Shown here piece after piece: positions 16,700 to 24,939 of a stretch of DNA of 32,799 nucleotides (the first letter of the stretch is position 1; the number at the start of each line of letters is the position of its first letter). This stretch comes from an uncultured Legionella sp. (lineage in GTDB: Bacteria; Pseudomonadota; Gammaproteobacteria; Legionellales; Legionellaceae). The stretch spans positions 1 through 32,799 of the forward strand of contig CAIRCS010000048.1 of assembly GCA_903877115.1 (NCBI GenBank). Reading direction: 5' to 3'. The position numbers were made by a program, and so were the translations under genes. The notes under the pieces are model-generated. The model saw only the letters and a list, made by a program, of their open reading frames with translations. It ran no database searches and was not told the DNA's origin.

Positions 16700-17611
16700 A
16701 TGAAAATAAAACACATAGCAGCCACATTAAGTCTCACTATCCTATCCACAGTTGCCTGGAAAATATGGCATACCACGCCTGATGTGATGGTTTTGCCTAA
16801 TAATAAGGCCTTTGCAGTCTTATCTGGTTGGGAAAATGCGGATCTGAAGCCCTCGCTTTTAGCGTTCCGTAATTCTTGCAAGCTATTTTTAAAGCAAGAT
16901 CCGGAACAAAACGTAGGTAACACGCGGTTTTCTTTAAAAGCCAAAGATTGGCAGCCATTGTGCGGTGCAGCAATGAAAGTCAATGCTTATTCAAAATATA
17001 GTATTCGTGCCTTCTTTCAAACTTGGTTTAAACCCGTTGCTGTCAATGGTAAGGCCCCTTCTCAAGGAACATTTACGGGTTATTACGCAGCAACTATTGA
17101 AGGCAGCCGTTCAAAGACCAGTAAATATTCTATTCCATTACATGATCATGCAAAAAAAGACGCACCCATTGCATGGGTTGCTTCATCCAAAGATTTGAGT
17201 ACCTTGGTGATGGAAGGATCGGCAATGATCCTACTGGATAATGGCTCACATATGGCCATAGAATATGTCAAAGGTAGCGCTTCGAATCCTTATTTCCAAG
17301 AAACCGAAGACAAATCGTTTCACGGTGCTCAAGACGTGACATTAACCCCAGGCTATTCCATGGCCATTGATCGGCAGTGGATCCCTTTGGGTACCCCGCT
17401 GTGGCTCACTACTGAGGTTCGGCAAGACTTTTCCAAAAAAGCGCAGCCGTTCAATCGCCTTATGATTGCCCAAGATATCGGAAATGCCATTCGAGGTGCA
17501 GTACGCGGGGATATGTATTGGGGCCCTGGTAGCAAAGCGACTAAAATTGCCAGCAATATTAAAAACCAGGGTACTTATTGGTTGTTGTTACCTAAAACTG
17601 CAAAAGCTTAA
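16700..17611 (+). CDS. mltA: MltA-like membrane-bound lytic murein transglycosylase, short form
   Basis: A 303-residue protein of the MltA family, which cleaves peptidoglycan glycan strands to 1,6-anhydro products. There is an N-terminal hydrophobic signal or anchor (about 3-20) with no lipobox Cys. GTFTGYYAATIEGSRS with SKYSIPLH matches the MltA domain, and the C-terminal 3D domain has SMAIDRQWIPLGTPLWL and MIAQDIGNAIRGAVRGDMYWG, with D259 at the place of the catalytic aspartate (D308 of E. coli). Compared with the family (about 350-380 residues), the NG-Y-SIG-L region before NPSYVFF seems missing: YVKGSASNPYF jumps directly, about 45-50 residues short. It may still be active because the catalytic aspartate is kept. 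It ends at two hairpins shared with the converging SPFH gene. Confidence 0.88.
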   Translation: MKIKHIAATLSLTILSTVAWKIWHTTPDVMVLPNNKAFAVLSGWENADLKPSLLAFRNSCKLFLKQDPEQNVGNTRFSLKAKDWQPLCGAAMKVNAYSKYSIRAFFQTWFKPVAVNGKAPSQGTFTGYYAATIEGSRSKTSKYSIPLHDHAKKDAPIAWVASSKDLSTLVMEGSAMILLDNGSHMAIEYVKGSASNPYFQETEDKSFHGAQDVTLTPGYSMAIDRQWIPLGTPLWLTTEVRQDFSKKAQPFNRLMIAQDIGNAIRGAVRGDMYWGPGSKATKIASNIKNQGTYWLLLPKTAKA

Positions 17612-17643
17612 ATCGTAGGTTGGGACAAGACCCAACCTACGAT
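17612..17643. terminator. Hairpin 1 between mltA and the SPFH gene
   Basis: ATCGTAGGTTGGG (17612-17624) pairs perfectly with CCCAACCTACGAT (17631-17643) over a 6-base loop, immediately after the mltA stop. GTAGGTTGGG inverted repeats of this kind are common dispersed repeats in proteobacteria. Likely a bidirectional transcript end with the next hairpin. Confidence 0.65.
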
Positions 17644-17678
17644 AATTAACTCTTGCCCATCTTGGGCAAGAGTTAATT
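17644..17678. terminator. Hairpin 2, 16-bp stem at the SPFH gene 3' end
   Basis: AATTAACTCTTGCCCA (17644-17659) pairs perfectly with TGGGCAAGAGTTAATT (17663-17678) over a 3-base loop. It covers the stop codon of the minus-strand SPFH gene. A/T-rich outer stem gives U-runs on both strands, as in bidirectional intrinsic terminators. Confidence 0.7.
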
Positions 17679-18431
17679 ATGTGAGGATAAACGGCCACGT
17701 TGCTCAGACTCAACGACCAACGGCATAGTGAATCCAGAGTTTAATTTACTATCCCCCACCTGAAAAATAATATGTGGGTTATTGCCATGCGCCAACATCT
17801 GAACTTGTTGTTGGGTTTGATACAATTGAAAAGCAAGCGGATTGTCTTTCATCGAGTCTGCAAGCTCACGATAAGCATTACCTACGGTTTGAATAGCAGC
17901 AGCCTTACCCTCAGCGATCGTGCGTTGCGCATTTGAGTCTGCAGTAGCTTCGATGCCTTTTACTTTCGCAGCCTGATGTTGCACCTCAACAAAGTCTTCA
18001 TCCTCTCTTTGCCTAACGATTGCTGTTTCACTCATCGGAACAGGCACAAACTCGGATAAACTATGATGACTCACCACTTGTGCGATATTGATTTTAGCAA
18101 TTTCAAAAATGGTATTCTCAATCTCATCCACTGTAGTGATTGCCAAAAGAGGATCTTCAATTTGATATCTCACATCTGCTTTGATTTCTAAAACGACACC
18201 ATTACTCGTCAGTGCCTTTACTGGCTTTAAGGTTTTCGTTTCTTCCTTAATCGAAACAAACCCATCCTTTTCATTGAATGTATGATTAGCATCCTTCAAA
18301 ATATGTTGACCTGCTTGAAGAATTTCTAAAACACCACAACGCAGGGTCTTTGCAACATAACCTGTTTGCACGGTAATAATTTTATACGGCCCTAATTTAA
18401 GACAATTTCCAGATAAGGACTGGGGTTGCAC
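17673..18431 (-). CDS. SPFH/Band 7-domain protein without an evident membrane anchor
   Basis: A 252-residue protein. The GTG at 18431 is the first usable start; an in-frame TGA lies seven codons upstream. Residues about 12-180 follow the SPFH (stomatin/prohibitin/flotillin/HflK) pattern: VQTGYVAKTLRCGVLEILQAGQHIL, here given in two parts, VQTGYVAKTLRCGV and LQAGQHIL, then LTSNGVVLEIKADVRYQIEDP and a charged helical region with AKVKGIEATADSNAQ and IAEGKAAAIQTVG. Family members form membrane-associated scaffolds and usually carry an N-terminal hydrophobic segment or signal; none is present here, so it may associate peripherally or be N-terminally truncated. It ends in a basic tail and converges on mltA. 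Specific function unknown. Confidence 0.82.
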   Translation of the reverse strand: MQPQSLSGNCLKLGPYKIITVQTGYVAKTLRCGVLEILQAGQHILKDANHTFNEKDGFVSIKEETKTLKPVKALTSNGVVLEIKADVRYQIEDPLLAITTVDEIENTIFEIAKINIAQVVSHHSLSEFVPVPMSETAIVRQREDEDFVEVQHQAAKVKGIEATADSNAQRTIAEGKAAAIQTVGNAYRELADSMKDNPLAFQLYQTQQQVQMLAHGNNPHIIFQVGDSKLNSGFTMPLVVESEQRGRLSSHN

Positions 18432-18619
18432 TTCATAGGTTTCCCAATGAATTCAAAACTATGGCTGGTTCTTTATCATAGTTGGCGCATTATCTTTCAG
18501 TGTGACCTCAAAGTAAAGCTAAAAAAACAAATTTAAAACAAATAGCACACCAGCAAGCCGCATGCCTTAACTCAAGATGACGTGCTTTCGTTTTTCACTA
18601 CCTATAAGTGTAGTCAACA

Positions 18620-19708
18620 TTAAGCGCGATAAATGGCACCCAAAATGACTGGCTTTCTAGCACCAGTAATGTGGCTGAGATCCAAATGCGTACCGGTTAA
18701 CGCTTGATACGCCAACCAAGCAAACAGCATGGCTTCTAAAAAGTCGGGATCAACCCCTAAATCTTGACTGCTGCTCACGGCAATCTGTGGCAACAAAGTT
18801 TGAATACTATTCAGCAAAGCCTGATTATGTGCCCCGCCGCCGCACAAGGCTAAACGTTTCACCGGAATAGAACTTGCAACTATTGCTTGTGCAATCGTTT
18901 GCGCACTGAGGGTCAGTAAAGTCGCCTGCACATCTTTAGGATCATATCCTGGTTGAATATATGCTTGTAACCACTCAGGAGAAAAATAAGATTTACAAAC
19001 ACTTTTAGGAAATGGCAACTGAAAATATGCATCCGCTAATAATGCATGCAATAATTCTGGGATCACCGTTCCTTCTGCTGCGTAGTCACCATTGTGATCA
19101 TATTTTTTCCCTTGCTGCGTCTGAATCCACGCATCCATCAAACAATTGCCCGGCCCCACATCATAACCATAGGTAGGCGTTTGTGGGGATAAAAAAGTAA
19201 TATTTGCAATGCCACCCACATTCACAACCGCTACTGAATCCTGAGAATGACCTAATATCGCCTGATGATACAACGGTGCAAAAGGTGCACCTTGTCCCCC
19301 TACCACCATATCCCGCGTTCTAAAATCAGCTACAACGGTAATACCGGTTAATTCTGCGATAGTATGCGGGCAACCCAATTGAATCGTGTAAGGAATGGAA
19401 GCCACAGGATCATGACGAATCGTTTGCCCATGACTACCAATTGCGGTGATTGCCTTGGGATCCATCTTATATTGTTGTAATAAAGTATTTGCAACACCTG
19501 CAAATTCCTTGCCGAGCACAGTATTCAATTGCCAAATGTCTGCAAGCGTAGTCGTTGTACCCGTCATCAGTGCTTGGATCTGATCGGTGATTTGTGGCGA
19601 ATATGGGATAGTTAAGCCTCCCAACAAACGATGGGTTTCAAGATCAACCAACGCTGCATCAATACCATCCATACTGGTGCCTGACATCAAACCCAAATAA
19701 ATACTCAT
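18620..19708 (-). CDS. anmK: Anhydro-N-acetylmuramic acid kinase
   Basis: A 362-residue cytoplasmic kinase that phosphorylates and opens 1,6-anhydroMurNAc, the product of lytic transglycosylases, for recycling. GLMSGTSMDGID (6-17) is the ATP site of the family; IGSHGQTIRHDP, VADFRTRDMVVGGQGAPF, VVNVGGIANITFL and DVGPGNCLMDAWI (with the catalytic Asp) follow, and ALCGGGAHN is the C-terminal nucleotide motif. Its start overlaps the tatD stop by 4 bases. It sits at the end of the fab-mltG-tmk-holB-tatD cluster, not the usual neighbour, but links with MltG in the same operon. Confidence 0.96.
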   Translation of the reverse strand: MSIYLGLMSGTSMDGIDAALVDLETHRLLGGLTIPYSPQITDQIQALMTGTTTTLADIWQLNTVLGKEFAGVANTLLQQYKMDPKAITAIGSHGQTIRHDPVASIPYTIQLGCPHTIAELTGITVVADFRTRDMVVGGQGAPFAPLYHQAILGHSQDSVAVVNVGGIANITFLSPQTPTYGYDVGPGNCLMDAWIQTQQGKKYDHNGDYAAEGTVIPELLHALLADAYFQLPFPKSVCKSYFSPEWLQAYIQPGYDPKDVQATLLTLSAQTIAQAIVASSIPVKRLALCGGGAHNQALLNSIQTLLPQIAVSSSQDLGVDPDFLEAMLFAWLAYQALTGTHLDLSHITGARKPVILGAIYRA

Positions 19709-20490
19709 GTTGGCGTCACTCTAAAACAGCGATCAAAATTAGCCGTGGTTACAGTCGCAATTTCTGCATAAGTCATACCACGTAAAGCCGCCAATGCCAT
19801 GGCCACCTGTTTCACCAACGCAGGATGATTTTGCTTGCCTCGAAATGGCACCGGTGCCAAATACGGCGAATCAGTCTCAATTAACATACGATCTACAGGA
19901 ACCTTTTTGGCGGTCTCTTGTAAATCTACGGCTGATTTAAAAGTGAGGATCCCCGAAAATGAAATATAAAAATTGAGGTCCAAAGCTTTCTGAGCAACTG
20001 TCCAATCCTCAGTAAAACAATGCATAACACCCCCAATATCTTGAGCGTTTTCTTCTTGCATGATGCGTATCGTATCGACACTGGCTTGACGAGTATGAAT
20101 AATCAACGGTTTTTGAGAGATTAGTGCTGCGCGAATGTGGTTACGAAATCGCTGTTGTTGGAAAGCTTGTTCTGCCTCGTATTCAATCCGAAAATAGTCT
20201 AAACCCGTTTCTCCAATCGCAATACATGCCGGATAAGCTGCAAGGCGCACCAAATCATTGGTATCGGGTTCATCAGAAGTTTGTTCATTGGGATGCACGC
20301 CTACTGAGGTATACACTTCTGGAAATTGCTCAGCAATGGCTTCGATTTTTGGTAAATCCTCCAACGTCACGCACACCGTCAGCATTCGGCTCACATCATT
20401 GGCACGCGCCTGCGCAATGACTTTTTGTAAATCTTGGTCGAAATCAGTTAAATCCAACATATTTAAATGACAATGCGAATCAATCAACAT
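19705..20490 (-). CDS. tatD: TatD-family metal-dependent deoxyribonuclease
   Basis: A 261-residue amidohydrolase-fold nuclease with two metals. The ATG at 20490 is chosen since it gives MLIDSHCHLN, the conserved start (H6 and H8 metal ligands); upstream in-frame residues are unlike the family. Further motifs are VGVHPNE, IGETGLDYF (metal-ligand Glu), LIIHTRQ, GGVMHCFTEDW and MLIETDSPYLAP (Asp ligand). This is the ycfH-type tatD located after holB in E. coli. Overlaps holB by 7 and anmK by 4 bases. Confidence 0.95.
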   Translation of the reverse strand: MLIDSHCHLNMLDLTDFDQDLQKVIAQARANDVSRMLTVCVTLEDLPKIEAIAEQFPEVYTSVGVHPNEQTSDEPDTNDLVRLAAYPACIAIGETGLDYFRIEYEAEQAFQQQRFRNHIRAALISQKPLIIHTRQASVDTIRIMQEENAQDIGGVMHCFTEDWTVAQKALDLNFYISFSGILTFKSAVDLQETAKKVPVDRMLIETDSPYLAPVPFRGKQNHPALVKQVAMALAALRGMTYAEIATVTTANFDRCFRVTPT

Positions 20491-21413
20491 CTTGAATAAT
20501 CCCCAAGAAAATCCAACAAAATACGCTCCCAAACCAGCGTGGTGTTCAAATTTATATTATGCTGTAATTGTCTCAGAACAGCATAAATACTATCCAATTG
20601 AGCATACAAATATTCCGGACGCCATAGATGAGAGAACACAGCATATGCTTGGTACTCTTTTTCTAGTGCAGCAACGGGTAATAACCGCACCTGAATTAAT
20701 TTGGTCACGACTGCTGTAAAAAACCAGAGCATATCCTGGATAGGATGCTCAGACCACTGTTGTGCTAAATCGCAAGGTGATAGGCGCTTGGCCAACAAAT
20801 CATCCAACCGCTCAAATATATCTGCGCGTTGGGCATACAACTTTCCCCGCGCTGAAGCCTCGGGATAGGTATTGCCGAGAGACAAGGGATCAGCATTGGA
20901 TGCTTCAGGCTGCACAAGAATTTGTTGGCAGCGACTTACGATAGTCGGCAAGAGCAAACTGGGATTGGCCGTCACTAAAATAAACATGGTGGAGGCTGTA
21001 GGTTCTTCGAGTATTTTTAACAATGCAGAAGCTGCAGCCTGATTCATCGATTCAACTGGATAAATCAACAAAATTTGACGATCACCTAATTGCGGTGTCT
21101 GGTAAGCCACAGACTGCAAATCACGAATTTGCTCAATTTTGATAGCTCCCGTAGGATTTTCTGGTTGGATCCGATAAATATCAGGGTGACTATCACTCAA
21201 AACTTTCAAACACATGCGACATGAGCCACAAGGCGTATGCGTATCCAAACAGACAATGTGAGCCAACATACGATCTAAAAAAGGCTCTAAGTGCATAGCT
21301 GGCGGCACGATGACCAAACCCGCTTGCAACATACGTTCCTGAGTACGCATCCTGGTAATTTGTGACCAAATTTTTGCATCTGGCAAAACCTGAGTCAAAC
21401 TACGACCGGCCAT
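20484..21413 (-). CDS. holB: DNA polymerase III delta-prime subunit
   Basis: A 309-residue clamp-loader subunit. The AAA+ fold is visible: CLDTHTPCGSCRMC supplies Zn ligands C55, C62, C65 and C68, HPDIYRI, IRDLQSVAYQTPQLGDRQILLI, and QAAASALLKILEEPTASTMFILVT with VSRCQQ are the delta-prime signatures. As usual for this subunit, Walker A is not functional. The C-terminal half is poorly conserved. It overlaps tmk by 14 bases, and tatD follows. Confidence 0.94.
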   Translation of the reverse strand: MAGRSLTQVLPDAKIWSQITRMRTQERMLQAGLVIVPPAMHLEPFLDRMLAHIVCLDTHTPCGSCRMCLKVLSDSHPDIYRIQPENPTGAIKIEQIRDLQSVAYQTPQLGDRQILLIYPVESMNQAAASALLKILEEPTASTMFILVTANPSLLLPTIVSRCQQILVQPEASNADPLSLGNTYPEASARGKLYAQRADIFERLDDLLAKRLSPCDLAQQWSEHPIQDMLWFFTAVVTKLIQVRLLPVAALEKEYQAYAVFSHLWRPEYLYAQLDSIYAVLRQLQHNINLNTTLVWERILLDFLGDYSRC

Positions 21414-22044
21414 TTAATGACTCCCAATAATGTCGAAACGCCTGTTTCAATTCAGCTTCCACCTGAGGCAAGGATTGACTCGCATCAATCACTGCAACCG
21501 ACTCAAACCGCTTGATAGAAACCTGATACGCGGCGTGAACGGTCTGGAAAAAAGACAAAGGCTCTTGTTCAATTCTATCTAATGTACCGCGCGTCTGCGC
21601 GCGCTGCATACCGATCTCCGGTGAAATATCCAAATAGAGTAATAAATCGGGCTGCATATCGCCCACACATAAGGTCGACAATTGATTTAAAACCTCAAGC
21701 GGAATCTCACGCCCCCCCCCTTGATAAGCAAAACTGGACAACTCGCAGCGGTCAGCCAACACCCAGGTACCTTGTTGCAAAGCAGGTTTAACCACCGTTT
21801 CAAGTAATTGCACGCGTGCTGCATAAAATAACAATAATTCAGCTCTGGGATCGAGGGGATGCTCATGATCCGCATGCTTTAGCAAATGACGAACAGCTTC
21901 CCCTACAACGGTTCCGCCAGGCTCACGGATGGTGCGTACGGAAATCCCTTCTGCCTGCAATAGGCGCTGTAAAAAGAGAATGGCCGTAGATTTGCCAGCC
22001 CCTTCCAATCCCTCAACCACCAATAATCGTCCATTATTCATCAT
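21400..22044 (-). CDS. tmk: Thymidylate kinase
   Basis: A 214-residue cytoplasmic kinase converting dTMP to dTDP. P-loop GLEGAGKST (12-20), the TIREPGGT substrate loop, LADRCELSSFAYQGGGR (dTMP site) and the LID arginines in RAQTRGTLDRIE. A run of nine G (plus strand C9 at 21712-21720) encodes the three glycines of QGGGR. Start overlaps the mltG stop (ATGA at 22041-22044); a second ATG follows directly. Confidence 0.97.
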   Translation of the reverse strand: MMNNGRLLVVEGLEGAGKSTAILFLQRLLQAEGISVRTIREPGGTVVGEAVRHLLKHADHEHPLDPRAELLLFYAARVQLLETVVKPALQQGTWVLADRCELSSFAYQGGGREIPLEVLNQLSTLCVGDMQPDLLLYLDISPEIGMQRAQTRGTLDRIEQEPLSFFQTVHAAYQVSIKRFESVAVIDASQSLPQVEAELKQAFRHYWESLNGRS

Positions 22045-23042
22045 TTTTTTCTCATATATTGCCTAATTGCCTCAAGATGTTCTGCATATTTTGTATGAAA
22101 CACATGCGTTCCGTCTCCCTTGGCTACAAAATATAGATACGCAGAGATCTCCGGATGACTGGCTGCATCGATGGCATCCATCGACACCATTGCAATCGGT
22201 GTGGGAGGTAATCCCTTATAGCGATAGGTGTTATAAGGAGAATCCACCGTCATCTGTTGATGCGTCAATTTACCCGCATATTCATCGCCCAATGCATAAA
22301 TCACGGTCGGATCCATTTGTAAAACCATATGTATTTTCAAGCGATTCATTATCACACCCGAAATCAAACGTCGCTCTGCGGGTAAAGCCGCTTCTTTTTC
22401 TAGAATAGAGGCTGCAACCAAAAGTTCATAGGGATTTTTATAAGGTAAAGCCGGATTACGATTTTGCCAAGCGTGAGTCAGGACATTGTCTAATTGTTTA
22501 TGCGCTCGACGTAGCAATGCCTGAGCGCTAGATCCCGCATCGTAAACATAAGTATCTGCGAGTAATAGGCCTTCTGGAGCACTATGTTGACCATCCAGCT
22601 CAGACCAATCACTGGCTTTATAATCCAAATACGGTGCCATCTGCAAGTCTTTGCTAATCTGACTTACCGTCGTACCCGGACGAATCATAAAAGATTTGCG
22701 CAACACATCTCCTGCTACAATCCGTTGCAACAAATTCTGGGCCGACTCGCCTACCTGCACTTGATAAATACCTGAGCGTAATTTGGCAGACAAGCCTTCC
22801 ACACGAATCAAATAGGTCCAGAGTCGAACCGACCCTACCCAGCCTTGAGCATACATAGTTCGCACCAAAGCCTGTGCCGTGGTTGATTTTTCTACTCGAA
22901 TAATGACAGATTCATTGTTTTGAATGGAGATAGGTCTATAAATAATGCGGTATAATTCTAAACCAAACAGAGTCGCCATCACACCCAATAAAGCCAGACC
23001 ATAAATAATGATACTGATGTGACGTCGACCCCGTGGCAGCAT
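22041..23042 (-). CDS. mltG: MltG, endolytic murein transglycosylase
   Basis: A 333-residue inner-membrane enzyme that cuts nascent glycan strands and ends their elongation. Residues about 10-30 form the transmembrane anchor with an N-terminal RGRR cytoplasmic side, then a LysM-like domain (about 45-115) and the YceG catalytic domain: EGLLLADTYVYDAG, ASILEKEA with catalytic E215 by family comparison, LQMDPTVIYALG, SPYNTYRYKGLPPTPI and LYFVAKGDGTHVF. The gene touches fabF without spacing and overlaps tmk by 4 bases; pabC, often between fabF and mltG, is missing. Confidence 0.96.
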   Translation of the reverse strand: MLPRGRRHISIIIYGLALLGVMATLFGLELYRIIYRPISIQNNESVIIRVEKSTTAQALVRTMYAQGWVGSVRLWTYLIRVEGLSAKLRSGIYQVQVGESAQNLLQRIVAGDVLRKSFMIRPGTTVSQISKDLQMAPYLDYKASDWSELDGQHSAPEGLLLADTYVYDAGSSAQALLRRAHKQLDNVLTHAWQNRNPALPYKNPYELLVAASILEKEAALPAERRLISGVIMNRLKIHMVLQMDPTVIYALGDEYAGKLTHQQMTVDSPYNTYRYKGLPPTPIAMVSMDAIDAASHPEISAYLYFVAKGDGTHVFHTKYAEHLEAIRQYMRKK

Positions 23043-24296
23043 TTACGCTAAACGCTTAAACAACAAACTTCCGTTGGTTCCACCAAATCCCAGTGAATTG
23101 CTCAAGACATACTCGATGGGTCGGTATTGTGGTTTATAAGGGACAAAATTCAAATCACAGCCTTCATCTGGATTATCCAAATTCATAGTAGGCGGCGCAA
23201 CCTGATCCCGAATCGCGAGCACAGAAAAAATCGCTTCAACTGCTCCAGCAGCACCTAAAAGATGGCCTGTCATAGATTTGGTTGAACTAACTGCCAATTT
23301 ATATGCATGGTCCCCAAATACGCGTTTAATCGCCTTGGCTTCGTTGATATCATTCAAATGTGTAGAAGTGCCATGCGCATTGATATAATCCACCACAGTG
23401 GGTTCCACATCTGCATCAGCTAAAGTTGCTCGTAAACAGCGCGTCGCACCATCAGCATCTTCGTCAGGTGCGGTAATATGAAAAGCATCAGCCGACATGC
23501 CGAATCCAACTAGCTCAGCATAAATCCGTGCATTGCGTGCTTTTGCATGTTCATATTCCTCAAGGATTAAGATCCCTGCTCCTTCACCCATCACAAAACC
23601 ATCCCGATCTCTATCCCAAGGTCGTGATGCTTTTTCAGGTTCATCGTTACGTTTTGATAACGAGCGTACGGCTGAGAAGCCTGCAAGACATAAGGGTAAG
23701 TTCGTCATTTCTGCACCACCAGACACCATTACATCTGCATCACCAAACGCAATCATCCGCGCAGCCAAACCAATATTGTGCGTACCTGTTGTGCAAGCCG
23801 TAACTACGGCAATATTGGGGCCCTTCAAATTATGTGCAATCGAAATTTGACCTGCTAACATATTAATGATGCCAGCCGGGATAAAAAAAGGAGAAACTTT
23901 ACGTGGGCCGCCTTGGGTCAAACGTTCGAAATTGTTGGTAATCGTTTGGATGCCGCCAATTCCTGCACCCACAGCCACACCAGCTCTTAAAGATAGTGCT
24001 TCATCTATCTTCAATCCAGAGTCTCTTATCGCCTCTTGTGCAGCAATCATGCCAAATTGGGTAAACGGATCCATTTTCCGAGCTTCTTTGGCTGAAAGAT
24101 GGGCTTCCACATCCAAATTTTTAACCTTTGCCCAAATTTTTGTAGAGTAATCCGTGATATCAAACCCTTCTACAGGACCTACACCACTCACTCCATTTAA
24201 AATATTCTGCCAAGATTCCGCAACCGTCAGACCAACTGGAGACACCATTCCCATACCAGTGACTACTACCCGACGTTTCAAGAAAGATTTGCTCAA
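23043..24296 (-). CDS. fabF: Beta-ketoacyl-ACP synthase II
   Basis: A 417-residue KAS II that extends acyl-ACP with malonyl-ACP. The TTG at 24296 is chosen as start: it gives MSKSFLKRRVVVTGMG and has GGGAG 7 bases upstream, while the TTG at 24314 places that Shine-Dalgarno inside the gene. Catalytic triad: C168 in TACTTG, H308 in NAHGTS, H345 in MTGHLLGAAG, with K340. The active-site neighbourhood is ACTTGTHNIG, where enteric FabF has ACATGAHCIG. A 279-base gap with palindromic repeat copy C separates it from acpP. Confidence 0.96.
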   Translation of the reverse strand: MSKSFLKRRVVVTGMGMVSPVGLTVAESWQNILNGVSGVGPVEGFDITDYSTKIWAKVKNLDVEAHLSAKEARKMDPFTQFGMIAAQEAIRDSGLKIDEALSLRAGVAVGAGIGGIQTITNNFERLTQGGPRKVSPFFIPAGIINMLAGQISIAHNLKGPNIAVVTACTTGTHNIGLAARMIAFGDADVMVSGGAEMTNLPLCLAGFSAVRSLSKRNDEPEKASRPWDRDRDGFVMGEGAGILILEEYEHAKARNARIYAELVGFGMSADAFHITAPDEDADGATRCLRATLADADVEPTVVDYINAHGTSTHLNDINEAKAIKRVFGDHAYKLAVSSTKSMTGHLLGAAGAVEAIFSVLAIRDQVAPPTMNLDNPDEGCDLNFVPYKPQYRPIEYVLSNSLGFGGTNGSLLFKRLA

Positions 24297-24408
24297 AATA
24301 AAACTCCCAATCAATATTCACGCAGAACGATTCGCCTTGTCGTTTCGAATGAAGCAACGGGCGTTTTTACGTTCATTTCTTTGAATTTAGGTATATCCTC
24401 AGATCCAC

Positions 24409-24488
24409 CATCCTGAAAGCGTCATAGTCGCTTGAAGGATCTCTTGAATTTGACAGAACCTGAGATCCTTTACTGCGCTCAGGATGAC
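24409..24488. repeat. Dispersed palindromic repeat, copy C
   Basis: Outer arms CATCCTGAAAGCG and CGCTCAGGATG pair imperfectly, and inner AGGATCTC pairs with GAGATCCT; the same core (TGA-GCG-AAGGATCTC) appears in copies A and B. It lies inside the fatty-acid gene cluster, between acpP and fabF, where the stem could slow or process the shared mRNA. Confidence 0.8.
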
Positions 24489-24575
24489 GGATCTGGGAAA
24501 TACAAATTTAGTAACCACCTTATTTTTGCATCAATCTAGGACTGTTCCCTACTGCAAATTAAGTAGTTACTGGAT

Positions 24576-24818
24576 TTATTGCTGAACTTGACGGCTGTTG
24601 ATATAAACGATAGCTTGGGCGATCGTTGTAATTTTTTCAGCTTGTTCATCAGGGATTTCAGTTTCGAATTCTTCTTCCAGCGCCATCACTAATTCAACCG
24701 TATCTAAGGAATCAGCGCCTAAATCATCAACAAACGAAGCTTCATTAGTCAACTCTTCGGGTTTAACACCTAATTGTTCAACAACAATTTTACGGACTCG
24801 ATCTTCTATTGTACTCAT
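24576..24818 (-). CDS. acpP: Acyl carrier protein
   Basis: An 80-residue acidic carrier for fatty-acid intermediates. Start ATG 24818 gives [10 protein letters not shown], the E. coli-like N-terminus, with AGAGGA about 10 bases upstream; the longer frame to 24875 and the ATG at 24827 fit less well. [20 protein letters not shown] contains the phosphopantetheine Ser37. It lies between fabG and fabF in the usual order. Confidence 0.97.
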   Translation of the reverse strand: MSTIEDRVRKIVVEQLGVKPEELTNEASFVDDLGADSLDTVELVMALEEEFETEIPDEQAEKITTIAQAIVYINSRQVQQ

Positions 24819-24939
24819 ATTCTGCATATCCTCTTTAAAATTTAAAAAATTAGTGAGCAGTATACCGCTCTCCATGATTTGATCACAAGTGTTGGGACTA
24901 GTGCCGCGTCAATTGACTCTTGACGAGGCACACTCATCC

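Noticed and set aside
18541..18600. Possible fourth copy of the palindromic repeat (CTCAAGATGACGTG)
   Set aside because: Only one short arm is similar and no matching second arm could be identified.
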